Part shown: in pieces, positions 60,300 to 64,000 of the stretch | Layout: every line of letters starts with the position of its first letter | Position numbering within the stretch: position 1 is the first letter of the stretch | Source of the DNA: Solea solea | Lineage: Eukaryota; Chordata; Actinopteri; Pleuronectiformes; Soleidae | Direction: 5' to 3' | Assembly: GCF_958295425.1 (NCBI RefSeq) | Contig: NC_081142.1 | Location: 15,260,821-15,324,820, forward strand | DNA length: 64,000 nt | The notes under the pieces: model-generated | Database searches by the model: none | What the model was told of the DNA's origin: nothing | Seen by the model: the letters and a program-made list of their open reading frames with translations, nothing else | Position numbers and translations under genes: made by a program

Positions 60300-63257
60300 C
60301 ATACATACATACATACTTACACACACATATATATACACACCAGGGGTTGCGTTAACCGAATATTTTCCGGTGCAATATGAACAATGCAATTGAATATGTC
60401 ATTATTATCATTTAAAGTGACCGGTAAAAATTGATTATGACGGGATTTTTATGACCCTGTCAGTCAAAATGACAGACAACGAAAAAGTCTAGCGCAACCT
60501 CTGATACACACATACATACATACATATACATACATATATATATATTTTAGATATGAGTTATATAGTACAAAGTAAAGTCAATTGGAAAACTGTCACAAAA
60601 GACAGTAAGCATTGGTAAACTGCAAAAAAAAAGAACCCACTGCACAAGGTTATCAGGCTCTTTCTATCGTCTCTTTTTATCCTCACCTTTCAATTCCAAG
60701 TTCCTTGTTGCACATTTGCTGAACCGAAACCACAACCTTCTTCTGTACACCCTGCCGCAGCTTGAAGTACAACTTATCTCTGTCCTTTGGCACTGAACTG
60801 TGGAGAGAAAGAAATAGGGTAATTATAGAAAAATGTAGACTTATGTGTAATTCCATTTTATCATGACGCATTTGTAAGTGTATTTTAAATCTACTTTGTT
60901 TTATATTGTCATTTATCATTAATATTATTGCAACACCAACATCCCATATGACTACTGTACCATATGACTTAAGAGTATGTATTTGCATATGTGTGTATGA
61001 ATGGACCAATTACCTGAAGTTGCCTTTGCCATCGTCCTCTTTGACCTCCAGCGAGACCGTGAAGGTGAAGAGGTCACTGTCAGATGGACTGGACAGCATT
61101 GTGTCCCTGATGTCCGCAGGCCGAGAAGAACGCCGAAAGGCTGTGGAGAAACTGTAGAGGATCCGACTCACCTGAATAGGAAATGGCAAATTGAGATTGG
61201 ATTGAATTCAAGACAGAAAGTGCAAGAGGGATGGAATAAATAAATGTACACAAACATAAGTGAATAGAACTCTAAATTACAAGGACAGTACTGGGCCAAA
61301 GAGAGTAGAACAGTGCCCTCAACTGGTTTAACAATGGCAGTACATACAGAACTGTGGTAAATGCCTTTTTACATCACAATGCAGTGCAGTACAGTACAAA
61401 CGGTGGATGATAAAAAACAGTTATCTCTGTGCTTTCTGTCTTCACGACGGTGAAAGGGAGGACTGACATCCGTCTTCTTCTGTAACATTTGTTGCACCAT
61501 TTTAGGCAGGATGACTTATTGATTGGTTATCATTCTTACTGGTAGCAGAGTTGTTTGATGTCATAAATAGCCACTAAAGCTCTACTTGTTTTAAACCTAT
61601 CCAGCAGCACCTTTATTGGGTACAATACAAAACATTTTTTTATATTACTTTTGCCGAGTGTGACTCTCCAGGTATATCATAATGGCTTCAAAGGTATATA
61701 TGTAAGGGTGGCAATGTTCATTTCTTAATAAAACATTTGGTAACAGAGCCACTAGTGACCTAGGTCATCTAATGCAGTGTTTCCACAAACGTTTTTGGGG
61801 ATAACAAAACAATGTGACTGAGTTCCTGATATGAACTGTGACAATGAGCAATTTTCTAACCATTTTCACTGCCATTTTCTTAACCTAACATTATCTTGAT
61901 TAGGTAAACCAGACCCTTCAGATGTTTACTGCAGATATAATACTAAATGAATGAAAATAATTCTCTTTTTTTCCTTTTTTTTTTGGCAAACAAAAAATAA
62001 TATTTCTGCAACCAATTTATCAGTTGGACCCTAACCTTAAGAGACCTTAAAAACATGAACGCAACTCACTGCTTCTTTAATGTGGCAGGAGAAGACGTGG
62101 ATCTGGAAGTCCTCAGAACTTCGGTAACTTTCAGTGAAGGAGAAGCAGTCACTTTCCACTGACCCCTCTTGTCCACGAGCACAGAACAACACCTTGTAAA
62201 TAGGGAAGCAGGCGATCTCTGTCCCAGAGGCCTGGTCTACAATCCTGAAGAGAGTTTATTTCAAACACGAAAAAGTGAATTCTTCCAGATTTCCAGAGGA
62301 GAGACATTAATGCAATTTTAAAATTCAATCCCTAGTTTTTTTCTATTATCACCTATCTATAAAGCCACGTGACCTCATGTCACACAGCAGATATCTAACA
62401 TTTTTGACACGCTGTGTTAACATGAAAAGCTGGCCTCACCTAATTTAGGCTAAATGCAAAGTAGAACAATAACAGTCAACCTCAACCAGTAGCATTACAT
62501 TTGAATTCAAAAAAGTGTTCATTAAATCAGCCATTTCCTCCACAGTGCACCTAACCATTTCAGGTTCCCTTTTCATTTCATATCTCAGAACAGTTTGAAG
62601 GTTTCACTCAAACCACTTCAACCTTGCTGCTTCTGTATCAGAAGTGATCTTTAAAAAGAAAGAATGTGGTATCTGTAAAAACATACTTCATCATAAGCTC
62701 TTCTCAATTTTTTGTTTATGCAGTAGAGGCTCATGATGTGAAATGTGGCAAAGCTTGGATTATTTAAAGACATTAATTTTCCTTTTTTTTAAGTGCCACA
62801 GTTAAAACCACTTCCTGTGGTTACCATACTAGTTTCTTTACAAACAATTGGCACTTAAAATATGTTGAACTACCATTCCTGACAGACTACTACAAGCTAC
62901 ATTTAAATTAACCCCGATTTCAATACACACAGTTCCTCTTTCAATACATTATTGACCTGACAGAGCCATCGGGTCCACAGGGGACATGTAGGGTGATGGG
63001 GATGGGAATAGCACTCTCAGCTCGCAGGGTAGCCATGGCCCTCTGTGCCTCTGCCTCATTGCGAGGGGCTTTGACCCATGTGCAGCCCAGGTAGGACAGC
63101 TTGTTAAACTGGACACTGTCCTCCTCCAGGACAGTGGGGCTGGACAGCTTGTTAAACTGAACACTGTCCTCCTCCAGGGCAGTGGGGCTGGATGGCTTGT
63201 TAAACTGGACACTGTCCTCCTCCAGGACAGTGGGGCTGGATGGTGTTGGACATGCTT
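3723..63257 (-). CDS. rabgap1l: rabgap1l, Rab GTPase-activating protein 1-like (15 internal exons, partial at both ends)
   Basis: This entry spans the coding part of the gene visible here; exons are listed separately. The family protein stimulates GTP hydrolysis by Rab GTPases through a TBC domain and acts in endosomal and endocytic membrane traffic. Fifteen minus-strand exons with GT-AG introns translate in unbroken phase into a protein that aligns end to end with my memory of vertebrate RABGAP1L: PTB, kinesin-like/DUF3694, acidic linker, then TBC. The Arg finger ([10 protein letters not shown], exon 11) and Gln finger (YCQGQ, exon 12) are both present, so the protein should be catalytically competent. 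The choice of RABGAP1L over RABGAP1 rests on wording such as [16 protein letters not shown] and on gpr52 in an intron (GPR21 would be expected in RABGAP1). Missing from the window are the true N-terminus, the last TBC exon and the C-terminal coiled coil. A fish-specific duplicate (rabgap1l2 type) cannot be excluded. Confidence 0.93.
3765..6248 (-). other. Intron between rabgap1l exons 14 and 15
   Basis: AT-rich intronic sequence. I see no additional exon, RNA gene or clear transposable element. A weak run of pyrimidine-rich sequence lies near 6050-6180. Confidence 0.6.
6249..6392 (-). CDS. rabgap1l: rabgap1l window exon 14: TBC domain
   Basis: This 144-bp exon lies between gatcgtacag and GTACAT. 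It encodes [20 protein letters not shown], then [20 protein letters not shown] and ITDLLLCE. The [15 protein letters not shown] block is the conserved TBC motif C and is essentially identical to mammals. A short (GA)n tract lies 10 bp upstream of the acceptor, inside the intron. Confidence 0.96.
6393..6897 (-). other. Intron between rabgap1l exons 13 and 14
   Basis: A short intron with a (GA)n tract (about 6402-6422) next to the exon 14 acceptor. No other feature. Confidence 0.65.
6898..7023 (-). CDS. rabgap1l: rabgap1l window exon 13: TBC domain
   Basis: This 126-bp exon lies between gttcttttag and GTTAGT. It encodes [20 protein letters not shown], then [20 protein letters not shown] and MQ, matching human [20 protein letters not shown]. 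It supplies helices behind the catalytic face. Both ends are in phase 0. Confidence 0.96.
7024..8899 (-). other. Intron between rabgap1l exons 12 and 13, with pyrimidine-rich tract
   Basis: The plus strand at about 7370-7720 is a degenerate C/T-rich low-complexity region (repeats of ttcttcctcctcc type), which makes spurious Glu/Arg-rich open frames on the other strand. A short (TG)n tract lies near 8477-8500. Nothing else was recognised. Confidence 0.6.
8900..8974 (-). CDS. rabgap1l: rabgap1l window exon 12: TBC domain, glutamine finger
   Basis: This 75-bp exon lies between catccaacag and GTGAGT. It encodes [19 protein letters not shown], then AVLLLH. The YCQGQ motif supplies the second catalytic (glutamine) finger of the dual-finger Rab-GAP mechanism. 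One conservative change from human is visible (DEE for DED). Both ends are in phase 0. Confidence 0.95.
11739..12064. mobile_element. Degenerate hAT-like non-autonomous DNA element
   Basis: The left end reads agggcagaaccatttggaa and continues with ctaactgcgatcatttttga. The right end contains gtattgcgatttcgat. Both ends carry the TGCGAT-type words seen at the two inverted ends of a common teleost non-autonomous hAT-type repeat. No transposase is present. Boundaries are approximate. Confidence 0.45.
12183..12295. repeat. Dispersed teleost repeat fragment (ATCGATTA type), copy 1
   Basis: The stretch aataatcgattattaatcg followed by attaatcgacaactatttt closely resembles the terminal part of a repeat also seen at 51432-51580 and 57549-57715. 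It is probably the end of a non-autonomous DNA transposon family common in fish genomes. Truncated. Confidence 0.5.
14795..15060 (+). pseudogene. Decayed 3' end of an L2/Rex-like LINE (reverse transcriptase C-terminus)
   Basis: The plus strand encodes [20 protein letters not shown] followed by YITPVHQRL, then after an apparent deletion [15 protein letters not shown] and [12 protein letters not shown]. This is the layout at the end of CR1/L2/Rex-clade fish LINE reverse transcriptases (LLQ.VQNAAAR.. .HITPV .. APRLWNSLP .. SFKS.LKT). A T-rich tail follows. The fragment has lost the middle segment, so it is a dead relic. Confidence 0.65.
15957..16070 (-). CDS. rabgap1l: rabgap1l window exon 11: TBC domain, arginine finger
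   Basis: This 114-bp phase-0 exon lies between gtttcacag and GTTAGT. It encodes [20 protein letters not shown], then [18 protein letters not shown]. The IxxDxxRTF motif is intact, and its Arg is the catalytic arginine finger of TBC GAPs. Human reads [20 protein letters not shown]. It is the first coding exon below the gpr52-hosting intron. Confidence 0.96.
19789..19817. repeat. (TG)n microsatellite
   Basis: An uninterrupted TG tract of about 14 units. Confidence 0.9.
20607..20790. mobile_element. Candidate dispersed repeat with GGTATAC words
   Basis: The word CCCTGGTATACT occurs twice (20612-20623 and 20670-20681), followed by Cys/CpG-rich sequence and an accaaagaagaagaaccc segment. This composition resembles non-autonomous DNA elements that I recall from fish genomes, but no clear terminal inverted repeat pair was found. 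Confidence 0.3.
21666..21728. repeat. (GA)n microsatellite
   Basis: A perfect GA run of about 63 bp, continuing into impure purine-rich sequence on both sides (about 21600-21830). Confidence 0.95.
27817..27848. repeat. Perfect 32-bp palindrome
   Basis: Left arm CTATTAAGAAGTTATA is immediately followed by its exact reverse complement TATAACTTCTTAATAG, with no spacer. It could extrude as a cruciform or be the fused ends of a small inverted-repeat element. No flanking duplication was identified. Confidence 0.9.
29752..30186. mobile_element. Candidate 435-bp MITE with terminal inverted repeats
   Basis: The left end TAAAGCTGCATGAAGCAATG and the reverse complement of the right end, TAAAGCTGCATTAAGTGATG, agree at 16 of 20 positions. 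The interior has no long open frame. This is the structure of a miniature non-autonomous DNA transposon. No clean target duplication could be fixed, so the superfamily is uncertain. Confidence 0.5.
31753..31772. repeat. (TA)n microsatellite
   Basis: A perfect TA run of 10 units flanked by T-rich sequence. Confidence 0.85.
32692..33813 (-). CDS. gpr52: gpr52, orphan class A G-protein-coupled receptor (complete, intronless)
   Basis: This is an intact 373-residue receptor with no intron. In mammals GPR52 is a constitutively active, Gs-coupled orphan receptor of the plasma membrane, strongest in striatal neurons. Visible features are N-glycosylation sequons at N2, N15 and N28, and seven hydrophobic helices (about 46-69, 80-102, 117-140, 164-181, 206-230, 276-298, 310-333). 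C118 and C197 are the likely TM3-ECL2 disulfide. The DRY motif is at 142-144, TM6 has WLPY instead of CWxP, and TM7 has NCVIY instead of NPxxY. The tail ends [11 protein letters not shown], as in human GPR52. [20 protein letters not shown] and [15 protein letters not shown] also follow GPR52 rather than GPR21. Intracellular loop 3 has a Gly/His-rich stretch (residues 256-269) longer than in mammals. The start is fixed by the family N-terminus (MN-S...SCPLG). The gene lies in the same orientation inside a rabgap1l intron. Confidence 0.97.
   Translation of the reverse strand: MNQSELTTDPVLIANSSHGDFFPGRPSNHSCPLGWGLNEGLETCVLETAVIVLLTALIIAGNLTVIFVFHCAPLLHHYTTSYFIQTMAYADLLVGLSCLVPTLSLLHYPAGVQEPITCQVFSYVISVLKSVSMACLACISVDRYLAITKPLSYNQLVTPCRLRGCITLICVYSSLVFLPSFFGWGKPGYHGDIFEWCAHSWPTSALFTGFVVCLLYAPAALVVCFTYYHIFRICQQHNREISERRARFPSQEMEAGDGGGSSGHQGGHGPDRRYAMVLFRITSVFYMLWLPYIIYFMLESSHVLDSPALSFITTWLAISNSFCNCVIYSLSNSVFRLGMRRLSQTICSFSHCAADDRDFVEPKPRKRANSCSI
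33814..34100 (-). other. gpr52 proximal 5' flank / probable 5' UTR
   Basis: This is the sequence immediately upstream of the gpr52 ATG. The minus-strand context is ACAATGAACCAG, with A at -3, an acceptable Kozak context. No splice acceptor directly abuts the ATG, which agrees with the single-exon structure in mammals. The transcription start was not located. Confidence 0.35.
35470..35710 (-). promoter_or_regulatory. Candidate gpr52 upstream promoter/5' UTR region, homopurine on the minus strand
   Basis: About 1.7-1.9 kb upstream of the gpr52 start codon, the minus strand carries a GC-richer stretch with a GC-box-like GAGGCGGGAC near 35664-35675. A long purine run (35545-35650) follows, in an otherwise AT-rich intron. 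Such composition is common near promoters and 5' UTRs. No TATA box or spliced leader was established, so this is only a candidate by position and composition. Confidence 0.25.
38206..38507. mobile_element. Candidate non-autonomous DNA element (AGGGATG...CATCTCT ends)
   Basis: The segment begins agggatggacgacatt, with tatcaatatcagcc shortly after. It ends with aatatcagttattggtcc, then atatatcagtg and catctct. Matching inverted words (ATATCAG types, AGGGATG/CATCTCT) at both ends suggest a degenerate miniature transposon. No coding capacity is present. Confidence 0.4.
39991..40482 (+). mobile_element. Probable solo LTR of an endogenous retrovirus-like element
   Basis: A stretch of about 490 bp begins TGAGACAAGAGG and ends GCCTGACA. 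It has a TATA box (TCTATATAAG, 40271-40280), a GC-richer R-like region and a polyadenylation signal (AATAAA, 40383-40388). It then runs ctttgttcggtacaag and tcagtggggtcttttcctgc, in the typical U3-R-U5 order. No gag, pol or env coding sequence or second LTR is found nearby, so it is probably a solo LTR left by recombination. The 5-bp flanks (aaaca and aaaac) do not match exactly, so the ends are approximate. Confidence 0.55.
41858..42200. repeat. Possible dispersed repeat sharing the ATTAAAGCTGCA end
   Basis: The segment begins ATTAAAGCTGCAGTAGGAAGG and shares its first 12 bases with the left end of the 29752 element. No matching right end was found. It may be an unrelated or truncated copy. 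Confidence 0.25.
42403..42518. repeat. Fragment of dispersed repeat ending in GCCCTAG
   Basis: Reversed, the segment starts CTAGGGCTGTAAAGTCCCGG and contains repeated GTCGA words. This resembles the 'agggctgcaa...' ends of the repeats at 51432 and 57549, so it is probably a relative or diverged member of that class. Confidence 0.35.
42597..42632. repeat. Perfect 15-bp inverted repeat with 6-base loop
   Basis: ATTGCCCTTCTTTAT and ATAAAGAAGGGCAAT flank ACATAC. The stem is perfect and isolated. It is too short for a conventional miRNA precursor and carries no recognised transposon ends. Confidence 0.85.
44453..44680 (-). mobile_element. tRNA-derived SINE (full-length-like, minus orientation)
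   Basis: Read on the minus strand, the element begins TGGCCAAGTGGGAAGGGAAC (A-box region of a tRNA-like head). A degenerate B box, GTTGTCGAATCC, follows. The conserved body contains CCTGAGCAAGGTACCC, GCTGCCCACTGCTC and GGGTTAAATGCAGAGAAGAA. It ends CCACTGTGGGACTGATAAAGG, a LINE-type tail. This matches a very common teleost tRNA-SINE that I recognise from its wording. No target duplication was fixed. Confidence 0.75.
45357..45507 (-). CDS. rabgap1l: rabgap1l window exon 10: start of TBC domain
   Basis: This 151-bp exon lies between gtcatacag and GTAAAA. It encodes [20 protein letters not shown], then [20 protein letters not shown] and [10 protein letters not shown]. It begins the TBC Rab-GAP domain; [16 protein letters not shown] is the usual motif A, which contacts the GTPase. 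The intron after it is the 29-kb intron that hosts gpr52. Confidence 0.96.
45508..47001 (-). other. Intron between rabgap1l exons 9 and 10
   Basis: AT-rich, with no recognised repeat, RNA gene or additional exon. Confidence 0.6.
47002..47095 (-). CDS. rabgap1l: rabgap1l window exon 9: linker leading into TBC domain
   Basis: This 94-bp exon lies between tccctgcag and GTAAGG. After a split Asp it encodes [20 protein letters not shown], then [10 protein letters not shown], and ends two bases into a Trp codon. Human has [26 protein letters not shown]. The [16 protein letters not shown] wording is the clearest RABGAP1L/RABGAP1-family signature in the linker. Confidence 0.94.
47096..51248 (-). other. 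Intron between rabgap1l exons 8 and 9
   Basis: Mostly AT-rich and featureless. A GC-richer patch at about 48630-48800 includes a plus-strand GGACAG|GTGAGT donor-like site but no convincing exon. A short (GA)n run at about 51208-51238 lies just below exon 8. Confidence 0.55.
51249..51378 (-). CDS. rabgap1l: rabgap1l window exon 8: acidic linker, with tandem (NAGNAG) acceptor
   Basis: This 130-bp exon ends before GTATGG. It encodes [20 protein letters not shown], then [20 protein letters not shown] and ADE, matching human DAIYEVVSLQRES and the following acidic stretch. The linker is shorter than in human and lacks its Gly/Pro-rich segment. The acceptor reads acacagcag. Splicing at the first AG gives an extra Gln (exon to 51378); splicing at the second removes it (exon to 51375). 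Both keep the frame. Confidence 0.92.
51432..51580. repeat. Dispersed teleost repeat (AGAACTGCAACTAACGATTA type), copy 2
   Basis: It begins ctagaactgcaactaacgat, has many ATTAATCGA/TAATCG words and ends cgagtaatggattcagctct. The two ends are imperfect inverted copies, and the internal words (ccataaaatgtcag) recur in the 57549 copy. Probably a non-autonomous DNA transposon. Confidence 0.55.
55597..56062 (+). mobile_element. Internally deleted Tc1-like (Tc1/mariner) transposon
   Basis: The left part reads gcatgtagacatggtcaaaa, then gaccaagcaccagaatgggg and aggctggtctgagtttttca, wording I recognise from a widespread fish Tc1-like transposase gene. It includes the N-terminal DNA-binding region (aaccatctccagggttt, ggcaacagtaactcaaata). 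After accgggtgccactcttgac the sequence jumps directly to the 3' terminal repeat, taggtgt...acctaataaagtggc. The catalytic DDE part is therefore missing and the copy is dead. Confidence 0.8.
56376..56542 (-). CDS. rabgap1l: rabgap1l window exon 7: end of kinesin-like domain
   Basis: This 167-bp exon lies between gtggtctag and GTATTT. It reads (D)[19 protein letters not shown], then [20 protein letters not shown] and [16 protein letters not shown]. This is the most conserved block between PTB and TBC; human has [20 protein letters not shown]. It ends at a complete Gln codon. Confidence 0.96.
56905..56919 (-). promoter_or_regulatory. CTCF-like motif
   Basis: On the minus strand the site reads CCACTAGGGGGTGTG, which matches the CTCF core with one deviation (T for the conserved C after GGGGG). 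Motif evidence only. Confidence 0.25.
57549..57715. repeat. Dispersed teleost repeat (AGGGCTGCAAATTACAATTA type), copy 3
   Basis: It begins agggctgcaaattacaatta, with ataactgattaatctgtaga, then aaccataaaatgtcagaaaa and tgttgatcagtgtttcccaa, then cgttttgtccacaaaccgag. The wording is that of a well-known fish repeat and shares ends with the 12183 and 51432 copies. The right end appears cut by the adjacent SINE. Confidence 0.6.
57716..57941 (+). mobile_element. tRNA-derived SINE with internal deletion
   Basis: The head ggggccacatggttagtgta, then gtggttagcatgg (tRNA A-box type), is followed directly by gtttgcatgttctccctgtg, then ttttctccgggttctccggc and cacagtccaaaaacatgcaa, ending accccgcctatcgccctatg and tcagctgagattggc. 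This is a very common teleost SINE-type repeat. The stretch between A box and gcatgttctccc, where the B box (GGTTCGAA...) should be, is missing. Confidence 0.75.
58611..58803. repeat. Compound (TA)n/(CA)n microsatellite with 42-bp inverted repeat
   Basis: Alternating ACACAC and TATATA blocks run for about 190 bp. At 58761-58802 two perfect 20-bp arms (ATATATACACACACATACAT and its reverse complement) flank a GT dinucleotide. All Tyr/Ile/Cys-rich open frames across it are artefacts. Confidence 0.92.
58913..59015 (-). CDS. rabgap1l: rabgap1l window exon 6: kinesin-like domain
   Basis: This 103-bp exon lies between tctttacag and GTAAGG. It encodes [20 protein letters not shown], then [14 protein letters not shown], and ends one base into the Asp codon completed by exon 7. 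Human reads ESMGKSYDGRAYVITGMWNP. The intron downstream contains the 58611-58803 microsatellite only about 110 bp from the donor. Confidence 0.95.
59260..59326 (-). CDS. rabgap1l: rabgap1l window exon 5: kinesin-like domain
   Basis: This 67-bp exon encodes [12 protein letters not shown] and [10 protein letters not shown], and ends in phase 0 before GTGAGC. Human reads [22 protein letters not shown]. The acceptor is ccttcaag, an AAG acceptor rather than the commoner CAG or TAG. The exon was placed by phase and by protein match, since it is too short to stand out as an open frame. Confidence 0.92.
60221..60340. repeat. Compound (TA)n/(CATA)n microsatellite
   Basis: TA runs alternate with ACATACATACAT runs. 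Similar CATA/TA sequence continues after the MITE (60504-60546), indicating that the MITE inserted into the microsatellite. Confidence 0.9.
60341..60503. mobile_element. 163-bp hAT-like MITE with terminal inverted repeats and 8-bp flanking duplication
   Basis: The left end is CAGGGGTTGCGTTA and the reverse complement of the right end is CAGAGGTTGCGCTA (12 of 14 identical). The flanks 60333-60340 and 60504-60511 are both ATACACAC, the 8-bp duplication length typical of hAT transposons; the CAGRGGT start also fits that superfamily. There is no coding capacity, so mobilisation would need a transposase elsewhere. The flank match is slightly weakened because the host sequence is a repetitive microsatellite. 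Confidence 0.8.
60687..60797 (-). CDS. rabgap1l: rabgap1l window exon 4: kinesin-like (DUF3694) domain
   Basis: This 111-bp exon lies between tctccacag and GTGAGG. It completes the split Ser of exon 3 and reads [20 protein letters not shown], then [16 protein letters not shown], ending inside an Arg codon. Human has PVPKDRDKFYFKLKQGIEKK and VVITVQQLSNKELAIER. It belongs to the beta-rich domain between PTB and TBC. Confidence 0.95.
61014..61171 (-). CDS. rabgap1l: rabgap1l window exon 3: C-terminal PTB helix and linker
   Basis: This 158-bp exon starts in phase 0 after cctattcag and ends AG|GTAATT. It encodes [17 protein letters not shown], the C-terminal helix that closes the PTB fold. Then come a variable linker ([16 protein letters not shown]) and [19 protein letters not shown], the first strand of the kinesin-like region. 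The match to human [18 protein letters not shown] is nearly complete; divergence is confined to the linker. Confidence 0.95.
61172..62069 (-). other. Intron between rabgap1l exons 2 and 3
   Basis: AT-rich intronic sequence with T-rich runs near 61970-61985. No repeat family, exon or RNA gene recognised. Confidence 0.6.
62070..62244 (-). CDS. rabgap1l: rabgap1l window exon 2: PTB domain core
   Basis: This 175-bp exon has an acceptor ctcttcag and a donor GTGAGT. After the split Arg it reads [20 protein letters not shown], then [19 protein letters not shown] and [15 protein letters not shown]. It corresponds to the human stretch [20 protein letters not shown] through HVFSCEIKEA, the middle strands of the PTB (phosphotyrosine-binding) domain. 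It ends at a complete codon. Confidence 0.95.
62245..62956 (-). other. Intron between rabgap1l exons 1 and 2
   Basis: AT-rich. Nothing recognised beyond the flanking splice sites. Confidence 0.6.
62957..63257 (-). CDS. rabgap1l: rabgap1l window exon 1: N-terminal linker and start of PTB domain, with 16-residue triplication
   Basis: This 301-bp exon lies between an acceptor (tctttccacag) and a donor (AG|GTCAAT) and begins two bases into a codon. It encodes [10 protein letters not shown], then three copies of a 16-residue unit starting EEDSVQFNK, then [20 protein letters not shown] and [14 protein letters not shown]. The second part is the first strand and helix of the PTB domain, which in human reads EEDSVLFNKLTYLG. 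Human has one EEDSV.FNK segment, so two copies here are extra. The triplication is in frame and leaves the PTB fold downstream unchanged. The phase matches exon 2 (the split Arg AG|G). Confidence 0.93.
63094..63237 (-). repeat. In-frame 48-bp tandem triplication inside rabgap1l exon 1
   Basis: Three 48-bp copies (63094-63141, 63142-63189, 63190-63237) stand head to tail, with a few further matching bases after. The copies differ at only a few positions. Each encodes 16 residues of the type EEDSVQFNK[L/P]SSPT[V/A]L. Two copies contain a perfect 7-bp inverted repeat, CTGTCCT-cctcc-AGGACAG, and the middle copy has one mismatch (AGGGCAG). A hairpin of this kind could promote slippage. High similarity suggests recent expansion, and copy number may vary between individuals or species. 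Confidence 0.9.
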
Positions 63258-63997
63258 CTGTGGAAAGACAGGAATGAGTGTTATTTAACAAATGTTAATG
63301 AGCTTGGGTTATTCTGTGCCAATGCTAAGATAAATGAATGTATATTTCTTTGTGTATATTCAAATTTAAACCAACATAAAATGACAATCTTCCCATTATC
63401 ATTAAAGCAAAAACGACATATTATGCCTCAACTCTGGCATAGTGTACATTACAGCATAATGAGATCATGTAATCTTCTAGACTACATCTTACATCCTAAA
63501 GTCTGAGGCTCAACAACAGACTGGTGCATTTAAGATGAGAGAAAGGGTGAAGACAAAACTACAAACAACAGAGGTTGGGGGGGCAGTAATCTTTCCTGAA
63601 ATATACTTTGACCTGACACTTTCACACTTAGCAAACAGGAAGTAGAACAATGAGCAGCAGCTGGACTTCCACTGCTGACTTGCTCTTACTCTTTCCAACA
63701 CAAACTATTTCCTCTTAGCTGACTTTGCAGCTGTACTGCAGCAAACAATGGTAGTAACACAAAAGATGTGAAAAATAAATCATGTCATGTAGTCCGACTG
63801 AAATGCCGCAGTTACTTTATGCAAAAAAAACACATTTTCTGTCCTGATTTGGATATTTATAACCACCCATCTACGGCATATATCCTCACCCAAGTAAAAA
63901 ATAAATAGAGCTGCCAGTCAAACAAAATAAACTGTTATACACATCACACAGCCTGCCTAAAAGTAGTCATATAGTGCACTGCATTTTTTGGACATAC
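63258..63997 (-). other. Intron upstream of rabgap1l window exon 1
   Basis: AT-rich intronic sequence ending at the possible donor at the window edge. No exon or repeat recognised within it. Confidence 0.55.
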
Positions 63998-64000
63998 CTT
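63998..64000 (-). other. Possible 3' end of the preceding rabgap1l exon at the window edge
   Basis: The last bases read on the minus strand as AAG followed by GTATGTCC, a good donor consensus. This could be the 3' end of the next upstream rabgap1l exon, whose final base would complete the codon begun in window exon 1. Only three exonic bases would be inside the window, so the call rests on the donor alone. Confidence 0.3.

Larger units (their letters stand above)
59327..60686 (-). other. Intron between rabgap1l exons 4 and 5
   Basis: Contains a compound microsatellite (60221-60340) interrupted by a MITE (60341-60503). Elsewhere AT-rich with nothing recognised. Confidence 0.6.

Noticed and set aside
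1..64000. CRISPR arrays, operons, tRNA/rRNA genes and bacterial mobile elements
   Set aside because: None seen. The tandem repeats are simple eukaryotic microsatellites and the only tRNA-like sequences are SINE heads.

Overview
The window is vertebrate nuclear DNA, most likely from a ray-finned (percomorph-type) teleost. It holds sparse small exons with GT-AG splice sites in long AT-rich introns, (CA)n/(TA)n/(GA)n microsatellites, and relics of fish-typical repeats: tRNA-derived SINEs, a Tc1-like element, L2/Rex-like LINE debris and hAT-like miniature elements. Nothing looks prokaryotic: no operons, CRISPR arrays or insertion sequences.

Almost the whole window is one minus-strand gene that I identify as rabgap1l (Rab GTPase-activating protein 1-like). 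Fifteen internal exons can be placed from 63257 down to 3723, about 1.96 kb of coding sequence and 652 codons. Their phases chain without a break. They encode, in order, the end of the disordered N-terminus and a PTB domain (exons 1-3), the kinesin-like/DUF3694 domain (exons 4-7), an acidic linker (exons 8-9), and most of the TBC Rab-GAP domain (exons 10-15) with both catalytic fingers (IxxDxxR and YxxGQ types). The 5' end lies beyond 64000, and the last TBC exon plus the C-terminal coiled coil lie below position 1.

The 29.3-kb intron between exons 10 and 11 carries an intact, intronless, same-strand gene for the orphan class A receptor GPR52 (32692-33813, 373 codons). GPR52 nested in RABGAP1L is a vertebrate arrangement, so each gene supports the other's identification. 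The sequence fits GPR52 rather than its paralogue GPR21, which sits in RABGAP1.

Layout: 1-3722 is intron with GC-rich and purine-rich low complexity. 3723-16070 holds exons 15-11. 16071-45356 is the large gpr52-hosting intron, with a probable solo LTR, a SINE, miniature repeats and a 32-bp perfect palindrome. 45357-51378 holds exons 10-8. 51379-58912 holds exon 7, a Tc1 relic, a SINE and microsatellites. 58913-63257 holds exons 6-1, a clean 163-bp hAT-like MITE, and a 48-bp in-frame triplication just before the PTB domain. 63258-64000 is intron with a possible donor at the edge.

I found no convincing unknown multi-gene system. The most distinctive points are the in-frame 16-residue triplication in rabgap1l exon 1, the nested gpr52 with a lengthened Gly/His-rich third intracellular loop, the MITE with matching 8-bp flanks, and several perfect inverted repeats.
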